Assembly (NCBI GenBank): GCA_018266775.1
Contig: JAFDZS010000013.1
Span: forward strand, 1 to 45,899
Direction: 5' to 3'
DNA: 45,899 nucleotides
Source: Bacteroidota bacterium
GTDB taxonomy: Bacteria; Bacteroidota; Bacteroidia; Chitinophagales; Chitinophagaceae
In this document: piece by piece, positions 20,232 to 28,176 of the stretch
How positions within the stretch are numbered: the first letter of the stretch is position 1
Layout of the letters: each line of letters starts with the position of its first letter
The notes under the pieces: generated by a model
Database searches by the model: none
The model's input: the letters and a program-made list of their open reading frames with translations, nothing else
What the model was told of the DNA's origin: nothing
Made by a program: the position numbers and the translations under genes

Positions 20232-20699
20232 TTAAGTATTACTTATGATATTCAAAATCGTGATCTCGAAAATATATTTCCTTTTTTGGCCTTTTTTAAA
20301 ACTCACCCGCCGCGTTTTAAATGCCTTCCATTGATAATTCGGATTTTGTTTCTTAGGATTTTCTGTGTCGGCATTTTTTATATCAAATGAACTTGTCGGA
20401 TTAACCAATAAGGTAATTCCCTTGGTAACCTCATTGAAGACCCCGGTGGTTGTCCTGGCATAGTAAAGAAAAAAGTCATGGTTTGAAGTAAATGTTAATC
20501 CAGGCCTTATCGTCTGACCAGGATAAATAGTAAACCAACCTTTTGTTTCGTAACCTCTCCATTTGCCGATATCTTGATTCCAACCTATACATACTTCAAT
20601 AGGCACTAATAATTTGTTTTTTAAAACCAATTGTGAAAAGCATTTGCAGGAAAAAATAGAAAGCGAAGCAATTAATACAATTCGTTTAGTCTTCTGCAT
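20232..20699 (-). CDS. DUF1036-like exported protein
   Basis: 155 aa if started at ATG 20699; an earlier in-frame ATG at 20732 is possible but would put eleven uncharged residues ahead of the signal peptide (MQKTKRIVLIASLSIFSCKC, cut near SQ). The mature part contains VPIEVCIGWNQDIGKWRGYE, then KGWFTIYPGQTIRP. This is the pattern of DUF1036 proteins (pseudo-symmetrical beta domain with a GWW-x-IxPGxC core), though the usual cysteine after PG is not present here. DUF1036 proteins are of unknown function. It is divergent from the XRE regulator gene and has a consensus promoter with a palindrome in its spacer, so it is likely the regulated target of that protein. Confidence 0.78.
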   Translation of the reverse strand: MQKTKRIVLIASLSIFSCKCFSQLVLKNKLLVPIEVCIGWNQDIGKWRGYETKGWFTIYPGQTIRPGLTFTSNHDFFLYYARTTTGVFNEVTKGITLLVNPTSSFDIKNADTENPKKQNPNYQWKAFKTRRVSFKKGQKRKYIFEITILNIISNT

Positions 20700-20751
20700 C
20701 CAATAGGGAACTCCAGCTAATTGGCAGTACATAAAAAAGGCTTTTGCAAAT

Positions 20752-20782
20752 CAAATATAAGTAAACATATATGTTTACCAAA
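20752..20782 (-). promoter_or_regulatory. Bacteroidota-type promoter of the DUF1036-like gene
   Basis: On the minus strand TATATTTG (20759 to 20752) matches the -7 consensus TAnnTTTG. TTTG (20782 to 20779) sits 19 nt upstream, as expected for the -33 element. The predicted start of transcription is near 20745. Confidence 0.72.
20761..20778. promoter_or_regulatory. Perfect 18-bp palindromic operator between divergent genes
   Basis: GTAAACATATATGTTTAC is a perfect palindrome. It fills the spacer between the -33 and -7 boxes of the minus-strand promoter and lies 42 bp before the XRE start codon. This is a classical place for a repressor of the XRE family to block RNA polymerase and to control its own gene. 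Binding by the neighbouring XRE protein is inferred. Confidence 0.7.
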
Positions 20783-20820
20783 ATAATTTTCATTTAGCCA
20801 GCTTGCAGACTGTAATTGTC

Positions 20821-21039
20821 ATGCAACAAAAGGAACTTCAAGTTAAAATAGGTAAACAGATTGCCAAACTTCGGAAGCAGAAGAAACTTTCACAGGTTGA
20901 CTTTGCTTATATGCTAGACAAAGACAAACAAAACTTAAATCGCTTGGAAAAAGGAAAAACAAATGTCACAATTGGAACTCTTAATCAAATTGCAAAGCTT
21001 TTAGACATACCCATCCAAAAATTGCTTGACTGGGATTAA
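20821..21039 (+). CDS. XRE-family (Cro/C1-type HTH) transcriptional regulator
   Basis: 72 aa from ATG 20821; the frame can be extended to a TTG at 20803 but ATG places the family's usual N-terminus correctly. Nearly the whole protein is one HTH_3 domain: helix 1 IGKQIAKLRKQKKLSQ, turn and recognition helix DFAYMLDKDKQNLNRLEKGK, then TNVTIGTLNQIAKLLDIPIQ and the typical end LLDWD. There is no ligand-binding or protease domain, so this is a small stand-alone DNA-binding protein. It is divergent from the DUF1036-like gene across a perfect palindrome. No toxin partner is adjacent downstream; the next gene, dnaE2, is convergent. Confidence 0.9.
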   Translation: MQQKELQVKIGKQIAKLRKQKKLSQVDFAYMLDKDKQNLNRLEKGKTNVTIGTLNQIAKLLDIPIQKLLDWD

Positions 21040-21074
21040 TCTGCAAAAAGATTTATTAAAAATCTCACACTAAT

Positions 21075-21114
21075 CGGAAATTCAATTTTTCGAGTTCGAT
21101 AATTTGAATTTCCG
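21075..21114 (+). terminator. Stem-loop terminator after the XRE gene
   Basis: CGGAAATTCAA (21075-21085) pairs perfectly with TTGAATTTCCG (21104-21114) over an 18-nt loop, and TTTTG follows on the plus strand. It lies between the convergent XRE and dnaE2 genes. The long loop makes it imperfect as an intrinsic terminator. Confidence 0.5.
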
Positions 21115-21140
21115 TTTTGTAATAATGCATCCAAATAATC

Positions 21141-24100
21141 TCACCTAAAATTCCGGCCTCCATAAAATACCTTCCCTTCCTCATTTTCATGTATTGTTGT
21201 ATTTATTTTTTGAAGATGAGCTGGAATAGAAGTTTCATCGGCAAAAGACAGTGTCAACACTTGCGGGTCATAATGTGTTGGCGTAAGTTGTCTTAAAAGT
21301 GAAGAGAAATTAAAACATCTTTGTACAATCACATGGATCACTTTACCTTCAATTTGCACTTTGCCTTCTGCCATGATCAATTTGGATTGCAATATTTCTT
21401 TTCGGAATTTTTCAAAAAGGCTTTCCCAAATGACCAAATTGGCGTAACCGGTTTCATCTTCAATGGTCATAAAACAAACACCGGCTGCAGTGCCCGGTCT
21501 TTGCCTTACTAACACCAGTCCGGCAATTTTTATAGTATCTCCATCTTTGAGATGGCACAAATCTTTTGCAGGAATAATGTTCAATTGATCCAGTTTCGAT
21601 CTTAAAAAACTTACCGGGTGTGCTTTCAATGATAGGGAAGTCGCCGCATAGTCCTGCACCACATGTTCCGAAGTGGGCATCACAGGTAATGCAATATGTT
21701 CTCCCTTTGCATCAGGAGCTATTTGCCCTGAAAATAATGCAATGGGCTTGTCTTTCGTGGTTACCTCCCATAATGCCTGCCGCCGGTCGAGATGAATGGA
21801 GCGGAATGCATCCGCATCAACTAATTTTTCAAGCGTGGCTTCCGGTAAAAGTATATCACGCAATTCATTGATAGAAGTATACTTATTTTTTCTGCTGGAA
21901 ATCAAAATGTCAGTATCCGGTTGTTTAAACCCTTTTATTTGCCGGAAGCCTAAACGAAGGGTATAATATTTTCCTGCTTTTTCTTCGAGCCTGTTATCCC
22001 AATCAGAATAATTAATATCAATAGGCAACACTTCCACTCCATGTTTTTGTGCATCAATAATAATTTGTGCAGGCTGATAAAAACCCATCGGCTGACTGTT
22101 TAATAATGCACACGCAAATACTTCCGGGTAATACCATTTAATCCACGATGACACATACACCAATGATGCAAAACTGGCCGCATGGCTTTCCGGAAAGCCA
22201 TAACTGCCAAAACCTTCCAGTTGTTTAAATACCCGCTGGGCATACTCCAGTGTGTACCCGTTTTTAATCATCCCGTCAATCAGTTTTCTTTCATATTGGG
22301 TCACCATTCCTTGCACTTTAAAGGTAGCCATACTTCTTCTTAAACCATCAGCTTCTGCAGGAGTAAATCCTGCAGCCACTATGGCAATTTTCATGGCCTG
22401 TTCCTGGAATAATGGAACACCCAATGTGCGGCTTAAAATTTCTTCCAGTTCTTTGGATGGGTATTCCACTTTCTCTTCCCCGTTGCGTCGTTTCAAATAG
22501 GGATGCACCATATCTCCCTGTATAGGTCCGGGCCGTACAATAGCCACTTCAATCACCAGGTCATAAAACGTTCTGGGTTTTAACCGCGGTAACATGGATT
22601 GTTGTGCCCGGCTTTCAATTTGAAAAACACCGATCGTATCTGCATGGCAAATCATTTCATACACGGCTGGATCATCCTGCGGAATATTGGCCAGTGTGAA
22701 TTGTAGTCCATAATGTTGTTGAATCAAATCGAATGCTTTACGGATGCAGGTAAGCATACCCAATGCCAGCACATCTATTTTCATAAAACCCAATGCATCA
22801 ATATCGTCTTTATTCCATTCTATACAGGTGCGATCAATCATGCGTGCATTTAAGATTGGACAGAGATCAGATAATTTTCCATTTGTAATTACAAATCCGC
22901 CGGTATGTTGCCCCAGTTGCCTCGGAAAACCCATGTATGCACGGGTTAATTGCAATACCTTTTGCAGATGCAAATCTCCTTCATTTAAACCCTGTTCTTT
23001 TAAACGTTTGCCTTCAAACCATTCATCTGTAAATTCCCAAATAGAAGCAGACAACCTGGTAATGGTATCATTGGATAATCCCATGGCTTTTCCAACATCC
23101 CTTATCGCCCCCTTTTGGTGTTGTTGGGTAACAGTGGCCACTATGGCAGCCCGGTCTCTTCCATATTTATTAAACACATATTGCATCACTTCTTCTCTCC
23201 GTTCATGTTCAAAATCCACATCAATATCGGGTGGCTCATTTCTTGAGGCTGAAATAAAACGTTCAAATAATAAATCAAATTTGGTGGGATTGACTGATGT
23301 AATGCCCAAACAAAAGCAAATGGTTGAATTGGCGGCAGAACCACGGCCCTGGCAAAGTATGCCCTTGCTTCTTGCAAAACGAACAATATCATACACAGTC
23401 AAAAAATAAGAAGCATAATTCATTTGCTGAATAAATGTCAATTCATAATGGATGGCATTGATTATTTTTTCAGGAATTTGTTCCCCAAAATGTTCTTTCG
23501 CACCTTCCCATGCCAATAGTGTTATTTCCTCCATTGGAGTTCTTCCTTCAGTAGTTATCTCAACAGGGTATTCATATTTTAATTCATTCAACGAAAAGGT
23601 GCATGAATCAGCAAATGCATTGGCATGTTGAATAGCTTCAGGATATTGACGGAATAACCGGTGCATTTCCTGGGCGGATTTTAAATAACGTTCAGCATTG
23701 GGATGTAACAAAAAACCGGCATTCTGAATCGTGCATTTTTCTCTTACACATGTAATAATATCCTGTAATTGTCTTCTCGAGGGATGATGATAATGCACAT
23801 CATTTACAGCACTCATCGGAATATTAAATTTTAATGCCAATTCTTTAATCCGGAATAAAAATTTATGATCATCGCCATTATAACGCCGGCTTGCAGCTAA
23901 ATATAATTTTCCATTTAAATGATCACAATAATCTTTTAACGATGAGATAAATGCATGGTCAAATTCAACATGTTCATTTAACTGACCGGGAGGAATGACG
24001 ATAAATTGTACATCATGCGCATGTTGATATACATCAGCTTTATATAAATGACATTCGCCTTTTTCTGCTCGCAGATTTCCTAATGTAAGTAAATTGGTTA

Positions 24101-24362
24101 ATTGGGAATACCCTTTTAAAGAAACAGGATAAGCTAATAATGAATCGCCGTCTTTAAGATCAAGACGGCATCCCGGAATAATCCGGATATTATTTTTCTT
24201 TGCTGCTGCATGTGCCCTTACAATTCCCGCAAAACTATTTCGGTCAGTAATAGCAATTCTCTTATATCCTAATTGAGACGCCTGCTCAACCAATTCTTCC
24301 GGATGAGAAGCTCCACGTAAAAAGCTAAAATTTGATGTTACCTGTAATTCAGAATAATCCAA
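21141..24362 (-). CDS. dnaE2: Error-prone DNA polymerase III alpha subunit DnaE2
   Basis: 1073 aa, close to the family's usual length. An N-terminal PHP domain opens with ELQVTSNFSFLRGASHPEEL and IAITDRNSFAGIVRA. The C-family polymerase palm follows, with the catalytic pair in PPDIDVDF (D381, D383) and a third acidic site in FMKIDVLALGM. The C-terminus has an OB-fold stretch (IKIAGLVLVRQRPGTAAGVC). DnaE2 does lesion bypass together with ImuA and ImuB, and causes damage-induced mutation. The start is TTG at 24362; an in-frame TAA two codons upstream excludes a longer form and the N-terminus aligns with the family as it stands. It lies 267 bp after imuB on the same strand, so it may have its own promoter. 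Confidence 0.95.
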   Translation of the reverse strand: MDYSELQVTSNFSFLRGASHPEELVEQASQLGYKRIAITDRNSFAGIVRAHAAAKKNNIRIIPGCRLDLKDGDSLLAYPVSLKGYSQLTNLLTLGNLRAEKGECHLYKADVYQHAHDVQFIVIPPGQLNEHVEFDHAFISSLKDYCDHLNGKLYLAASRRYNGDDHKFLFRIKELALKFNIPMSAVNDVHYHHPSRRQLQDIITCVREKCTIQNAGFLLHPNAERYLKSAQEMHRLFRQYPEAIQHANAFADSCTFSLNELKYEYPVEITTEGRTPMEEITLLAWEGAKEHFGEQIPEKIINAIHYELTFIQQMNYASYFLTVYDIVRFARSKGILCQGRGSAANSTICFCLGITSVNPTKFDLLFERFISASRNEPPDIDVDFEHERREEVMQYVFNKYGRDRAAIVATVTQQHQKGAIRDVGKAMGLSNDTITRLSASIWEFTDEWFEGKRLKEQGLNEGDLHLQKVLQLTRAYMGFPRQLGQHTGGFVITNGKLSDLCPILNARMIDRTCIEWNKDDIDALGFMKIDVLALGMLTCIRKAFDLIQQHYGLQFTLANIPQDDPAVYEMICHADTIGVFQIESRAQQSMLPRLKPRTFYDLVIEVAIVRPGPIQGDMVHPYLKRRNGEEKVEYPSKELEEILSRTLGVPLFQEQAMKIAIVAAGFTPAEADGLRRSMATFKVQGMVTQYERKLIDGMIKNGYTLEYAQRVFKQLEGFGSYGFPESHAASFASLVYVSSWIKWYYPEVFACALLNSQPMGFYQPAQIIIDAQKHGVEVLPIDINYSDWDNRLEEKAGKYYTLRLGFRQIKGFKQPDTDILISSRKNKYTSINELRDILLPEATLEKLVDADAFRSIHLDRRQALWEVTTKDKPIALFSGQIAPDAKGEHIALPVMPTSEHVVQDYAATSLSLKAHPVSFLRSKLDQLNIIPAKDLCHLKDGDTIKIAGLVLVRQRPGTAAGVCFMTIEDETGYANLVIWESLFEKFRKEILQSKLIMAEGKVQIEGKVIHVIVQRCFNFSSLLRQLTPTHYDPQVLTLSFADETSIPAHLQKINTTIHENEEGKVFYGGRNFR

Positions 24363-24629
24363 TCTTTAATTATGAATTTTTATTTGTTTTTAATAGATTT
24401 TAAATTCAGCTGGAATAATCTTTATTATTTATGAGTTTAATTATTAAACCCAATTCTTTAATTTTTCCAATTTTGAAATTTTCACTTAAAAATGATTTTG
24501 TGGCTTTGATTTTGTGTTTTAATTAATAACTAATTATTCTCTCAATAATTAAGTTTTACATTTTTTAATTAATATTCAAAAAGCAAATACTATTACTTTA
24601 ATTTCCAATGAATTTTAGTTTTCCCTTTT
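24363..24629 (-). other. AT-rich gap between imuB and dnaE2
   Basis: No gene. It contains a 15-bp dyad GTTTAATTATTAAAC (24435-24449) and a half-site-like AACTAATTA (24528-24536) that resembles the palindromes upstream of imuA. No complete copy of that palindrome and no consensus TAnnTTTG box was seen. Confidence 0.4.
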
Positions 24630-26135
24630 TCAAGCAAAAAAACCATGAATAAACCATTGATAAGTTTTATTGACATCATAATGTCCGGATCGAAATAACC
24701 AATATCTTTTCCCTTCATCATCTTCTACATAATAATAATCCCTGTGCTGTCCTTCCTGAAGCCACCATTCCTGTTCAATTCTTTCCGGGCCATCAGCTTT
24801 TATTATTTTATGTAATTTTCCTTTATACCTGAAATTCATGGGTGGATAATCAGGAACCGGCGCAGTCACTTCAATTAACTGGGGCTGCTGCAATAAATGC
24901 ACCGGTCGTATTTTTTCATTTTTCCATTTATTTTGAAAATCTTCATTAATGGAAACTGCTCTTTTAAATGATCTTTCAGGCCAATAATGATCTGCTGGTA
25001 AATAACGATAAATCAAACCTTTTCCAAATTTGCTTTCTATCCGGTCTATAAATTCATTTATAGCAATATTATCGAGTCCATTATTATTTTGCCATAGTTT
25101 TTCCTGTGTTGCAGAATAATCTTCCACAACCGGGGCTTCTAAAACAAATAATTCAATTCCAAATGCAGGTTCAATTAAATTGATTTTTTCTTCAAACAGT
25201 TTGAATAAATGTTTGATATTTATCGTTGGCCTGTTTGTTCCAATTGCAATTATTTCTATTTTACCATCAATCCTGAAACATTTAAATAATAATTTTCGAA
25301 CCCCTTGTTCTTCATTTTTTAATCGTCCGCATAATAATTCTAATAATCTCTTTAAAGCTATTTCAATTCCTGTTGCGGTTATTATAGGTTCTAAACAAGG
25401 TAATCGTTCATAAAACTGTTCAACCGGATGCAATGGAATAATAAATTCTTCTTCATTTCCTAAAGCCTGGTCAATTCTTTTTAAAAGCATTTTTCCAAAT
25501 CTCCTTTGTAAAGATGCTCTTGGCATGTTTATAAAAGATTGAATTTTTCGCAAACCCAGTTTTTCTAACCGCTCTGTTATTATTAAATCAATTCTGAGTG
25601 CTGCAGGGGGTAATAATGCTAAATCATTGAATTGATTTCCACTTTTAATAATGATTGAATTATTATTTCCAAAATGAACAGCGGCCCACGCTGCTCCAAT
25701 CGTATCTGCTATTGCAATTTTTATATGATACCCAAAATCATTCAGCTTTTTTTTAATTTGGTATAAATAATTTTGTTCTCCTCCCCAAAGATGAGCACAA
25801 CCAGTGGCATCTAAAATTAATCCGTCCGGTAAATCAATGGCAATTATGGGAGTAAAACGAATCATCCACTCACCTAATCCTTTTATTAATTTTTCATTTC
25901 TTTCAGGATCGTCTTCAAAATGAAGTAATGAAGAAATAATAACTTTTGCATCTGCTAAAACCATTCCTGGAATAATTCCCTCGCTTTCGGCGATGATGTT
26001 TGCATTTATAATTTTAATTCTTCCATGATCTGGGGCAGTGAATACAAAAGGAATATTTTTTAATTCTGGATGTTTACGTACCATCCAATCCGCTTTTAAA
26101 TAACGGAACCAAATACACACAAACCGCTTTGACAT
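24630..26135 (-). CDS. imuB: ImuB, Y-family DNA polymerase-like mutasome protein
   Basis: 501 aa from ATG 26135. The N-terminal IMS/Y-family fold is visible in KRFVCIWFRYLKADW, INANIIAESEGIIPGMVLAD and LILDATGCAHLWGGE. The first metal-binding acidic residue of active Y-family polymerases appears replaced (VCIWF in place of an active DxDxF-like start), as is usual for ImuB, which acts as a non-catalytic scaffold bringing DnaE2 to the beta clamp. A little-finger-like region follows (RLLELLCGRLKNEEQGVRKL), then a C-terminal part ending in ...QWFIHGFFA. The start codon lies 1 bp after the imuA stop, so the two are translationally coupled. The gene is notably AT-rich compared with the flanking housekeeping genes. 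Confidence 0.92.
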   Translation of the reverse strand: MSKRFVCIWFRYLKADWMVRKHPELKNIPFVFTAPDHGRIKIINANIIAESEGIIPGMVLADAKVIISSLLHFEDDPERNEKLIKGLGEWMIRFTPIIAIDLPDGLILDATGCAHLWGGEQNYLYQIKKKLNDFGYHIKIAIADTIGAAWAAVHFGNNNSIIIKSGNQFNDLALLPPAALRIDLIITERLEKLGLRKIQSFINMPRASLQRRFGKMLLKRIDQALGNEEEFIIPLHPVEQFYERLPCLEPIITATGIEIALKRLLELLCGRLKNEEQGVRKLLFKCFRIDGKIEIIAIGTNRPTINIKHLFKLFEEKINLIEPAFGIELFVLEAPVVEDYSATQEKLWQNNNGLDNIAINEFIDRIESKFGKGLIYRYLPADHYWPERSFKRAVSINEDFQNKWKNEKIRPVHLLQQPQLIEVTAPVPDYPPMNFRYKGKLHKIIKADGPERIEQEWWLQEGQHRDYYYVEDDEGKRYWLFRSGHYDVNKTYQWFIHGFFA

Positions 26136-26136
26136 A

Positions 26137-26868
26137 TCACCCTGTTTTTAATTGTAATTCATTAAAATCAGGTACTGATTTAATTAAATCATGTAAACGT
26201 CCTGCAATACATTCTACCTGCCAGATTCCCGGTTTACCATTTCTCACTTTTAATAATTCAATATTCCATTTTGGAAATCCAACACCAGGAAAATTATTTT
26301 TGATATCGCTTTTTAAAGAAGAAATTCTCCACCTGGCAACACATGCTGTTGTGTTTAAATGTTGAATTTGGTTTCTTAAAATAAATCCAGTGACTTTGCT
26401 TTGCTCCACTGCTAACTGCAATCTTCTTGAATGATTAAAACTTAACGCATTGATTTCACCTATCACTGCACATAAACCTTCGCATTTCAGTGCTTCTTCC
26501 AAAGCCCAAAGCATTTGGATTTCTTTTTTTAATTCAATAAAAATGATTTTATCAGGTTCAATTCCAAATTGTTTTAATGCGGGTGGGAATATTGTTCTTT
26601 TAGCACATATCCAAACTGCAATTCCATTTGATTGCATCATTGCGGCCATAATAACTGATACAAATCCCGTTGTTGCAGCCGCTTCATTCGGGTTATTATA
26701 AATAAATTCATGGATGGCTCCCAAAGGAAAAATTTTATTAGGAAAAGCATTTTTTATTTGCCCCAAAGCATGATCAATTGATGATGGAAGAATTGCAGAT
26801 TTAAAATCCTGCAGGGATAAGATTTCCTTTTGCAATCGATTTATGATATCGGCTTTTGTTTCACTCAT
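26137..26868 (-). CDS. imuA: ImuA, RecA/SulA-like mutasome accessory protein
   Basis: 243 aa from ATG 26868. The protein has the ImuA/SulA pattern of a degenerate RecA-like core: FPLGAIHEFIYNNPNEAAATTGFV at the P-loop position, without an intact GxxxxGK[ST] Walker A, then AVWICAKRTIFPPALKQFGI and KIIFIELKKEIQMLWALEEAL. ImuA is required with ImuB and DnaE2 for damage-induced mutagenesis in other bacteria. First gene of imuA-imuB-(dnaE2); it is divergent from a MerR-like gene, with two long related palindromes in the 122-bp gap, one of them 19 bp upstream of this start. This suggests repression from that site. Confidence 0.88.
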   Translation of the reverse strand: MSETKADIINRLQKEILSLQDFKSAILPSSIDHALGQIKNAFPNKIFPLGAIHEFIYNNPNEAAATTGFVSVIMAAMMQSNGIAVWICAKRTIFPPALKQFGIEPDKIIFIELKKEIQMLWALEEALKCEGLCAVIGEINALSFNHSRRLQLAVEQSKVTGFILRNQIQHLNTTACVARWRISSLKSDIKNNFPGVGFPKWNIELLKVRNGKPGIWQVECIAGRLHDLIKSVPDFNELQLKTG

Positions 26869-26886
26869 AATGTAAGGCAGAGGATA

Positions 26887-26911
26887 AAAATACTAAATTA
26901 TTTAGTATTTT
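26887..26911. promoter_or_regulatory. Palindrome 1 upstream of imuA
   Basis: Perfect 12-bp arms (AAAATACTAAAT and ATTTAGTATTTT) around a single T. The core is TACTAAATTATTTAGTA. It starts 19 bp from the imuA start codon on the minus strand, where a promoter would be expected, so it is a likely operator for imuA. Confidence 0.65.
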
Positions 26912-26943
26912 AAAATTAATTTCCTTGCTGGGTTTATTTTAAT

Positions 26944-26965
26944 AATTACTAATTAATTAGTAATT
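26944..26965. promoter_or_regulatory. Palindrome 2 upstream of the MerR-like gene
   Basis: Perfect palindrome of 22 bp with core TACTAATTAATTAGTA, sharing the half-site TACTAA with palindrome 1 (spacing 4 nt here, 5 nt there). It ends 25 bp before the MerR-like start codon. Two operators about 55 bp apart, one for each divergent gene, is the simplest reading. Confidence 0.65.
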
Positions 26966-26990
26966 TTAAATAATCATTATTTCAAGGCAA

Positions 26991-27914
26991 ATGGCCAAAC
27001 TCAGTCTAAATAAAATAAATGAAGAAACTTTAGAAGGAATTACTTTGAAGGGACGTTTGCTTACTGAAAAAATCTTTTCTATTAAAGATGCGGGAATAGA
27101 TTCCAAAATTTTTCATGTTTGGAAAGCAAAAGGCCTGGTTGATTTTATTGAACGGGGGAAATGGGCTCGCCTGAGTTTTGTTGATTATTTATGGTTGAAA
27201 ACTTTAGAAACAATGCGGAAGTTTGGATGCTCAGTGAAACTAATGAAAGCAATTTATGATGATTTATTTACTAAAGCGTTTAAAGAAAATCTTGCAGACA
27301 AAAATTTAAAATCTGCTCACGATTATTATAAGAAACTTTTAAAGCTTAGAGCACTCACAGCAGAGGAATCAAAGACTCTGGACCTTATTGAATACAATCT
27401 CAAATATCCAATCCTGAATGTTTCAATGAGGAATGAGATCAGTTATTTTTACCAATTAGTTCTTGAATGTCTAAAAAATAAAACAGAAGCGGGGATTATT
27501 ATTTTTGAGGATGGAACTTTCATGAAATTTTTAGATGCTCCACATTTAGATTTAAAAGAATTAATATTAAAAAAACTATCTCCCCATATTTATATTCCTA
27601 TTTCTAGTTTTATTCTTGATTTTATCGCCGAAGAGGAAAAGCAACAATTCCTTGTCAAGATTGGTTTACTTTCTGAAGATGAATACAGGGTAATTCGGGA
27701 AATCAGAAACCATAATGTAAAAACTATCAGGATATTATTTGATGCAGAACATAATATTGAAAAAATTGAATCTGACAAAAAAGGCATTATTAATGGCGAT
27801 AAAGCAAAACAGATCATGGAAATATTGGCGATTAAAAATTATTCAAGTATTGAATTGAATACCAGAGATAATAAAACATTATCCTTTACCTATACTGAAA
27901 AAAAATTCTTTTAA
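26991..27914 (+). CDS. MerR-like regulator divergent from imuA
   Basis: 307 aa from ATG 26991. Residues about 28-90 look like a winged MerR-type DNA-binding region: EKIFSIKDAGIDSKIFHVWK as the first helices, a short wing (GLVDFIERGKWARLSF), then DYLWLKTLETMRKFGCSVKL. The remaining 200 residues are not a family I recognise; they include two beta/alpha stretches (GIIIFEDGTFMKFL and VKTIRILFDAEHNIEKI). No LexA-type Ser-Lys protease and no P-loop are seen. Its position divergent from imuA with paired palindromes between makes it a good candidate regulator of the mutagenesis genes. The alternative is that it belongs with the downstream recombinase genes, 76 bp away on the same strand. Confidence 0.82.
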   Translation: MAKLSLNKINEETLEGITLKGRLLTEKIFSIKDAGIDSKIFHVWKAKGLVDFIERGKWARLSFVDYLWLKTLETMRKFGCSVKLMKAIYDDLFTKAFKENLADKNLKSAHDYYKKLLKLRALTAEESKTLDLIEYNLKYPILNVSMRNEISYFYQLVLECLKNKTEAGIIIFEDGTFMKFLDAPHLDLKELILKKLSPHIYIPISSFILDFIAEEEKQQFLVKIGLLSEDEYRVIREIRNHNVKTIRILFDAEHNIEKIESDKKGIINGDKAKQIMEILAIKNYSSIELNTRDNKTLSFTYTEKKFF

Positions 27915-27919
27915 AGATT

Positions 27920-27969
27920 CCGTTTGAAACGGCTCTGCTACTTCACTGGGTGTTATCTGTTTGAAACAG
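27920..27969. repeat. Twin 13-bp palindromes upstream of the recombinase genes
   Basis: CCGTTTGAAACGG (27920-27932) and CTGTTTGAAACAG (27957-27969) are each perfect around a central G and share the core GTTTGAAAC, 37 bp apart. They lie after the MerR-like gene stop and just before the small ORF. They could be operators or recombinase-binding sites. A third degenerate copy may lie at about 27978-27990. Confidence 0.55.
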
Positions 27970-27990
27970 CAATACTCCAATTGAAAACAG

Positions 27991-28176
27991 ATGTTAAACT
28001 CAAATATTAAAAATGAAAACATTAAGGTTAATAATGACTGTAAAATAACTACTGAAGAAATAAAGCAATTTCCTGCTTTTAATAATTTTGATGAACAGAT
28101 TCTGGATGAATTAAGCCAATTCGTTTATCAATTATCATTAATTCTATTTAAATCATATTACAATGGGGCAGCTTGA
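27991..28176 (+). CDS. Small protein translationally coupled to the serine recombinase
   Basis: 61 aa, mostly helical, from ATG 27991: a polar Asn/Lys-rich start, then EIKQFPAFNNFDEQILDELS and FVYQLSLILFKSYYN. The last 14 bp overlap the start of the recombinase in another frame, a strong sign of coupled translation and joint function. I recall similar short ORFs in front of recombinases in Bacteroidota but cannot name a family. It could be a directionality or accessory factor. Nothing in it indicates catalysis. Confidence 0.65.
   Translation: MLNSNIKNENIKVNNDCKITTEEIKQFPAFNNFDEQILDELSQFVYQLSLILFKSYYNGAA

Noticed and set aside
20821..21039. Antitoxin of a toxin-antitoxin pair
   Set aside because: No toxin-like gene is adjacent; the divergent neighbours carry signal peptides.
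22744..23409. 221-aa plus-strand frame
   Set aside because: Antisense to the conserved polymerase core of dnaE2, with no domain of its own.
26887..26965. Palindromes as terminators
   Set aside because: They lie between divergent gene starts, are purely AT-rich and would not form stable GC stems.
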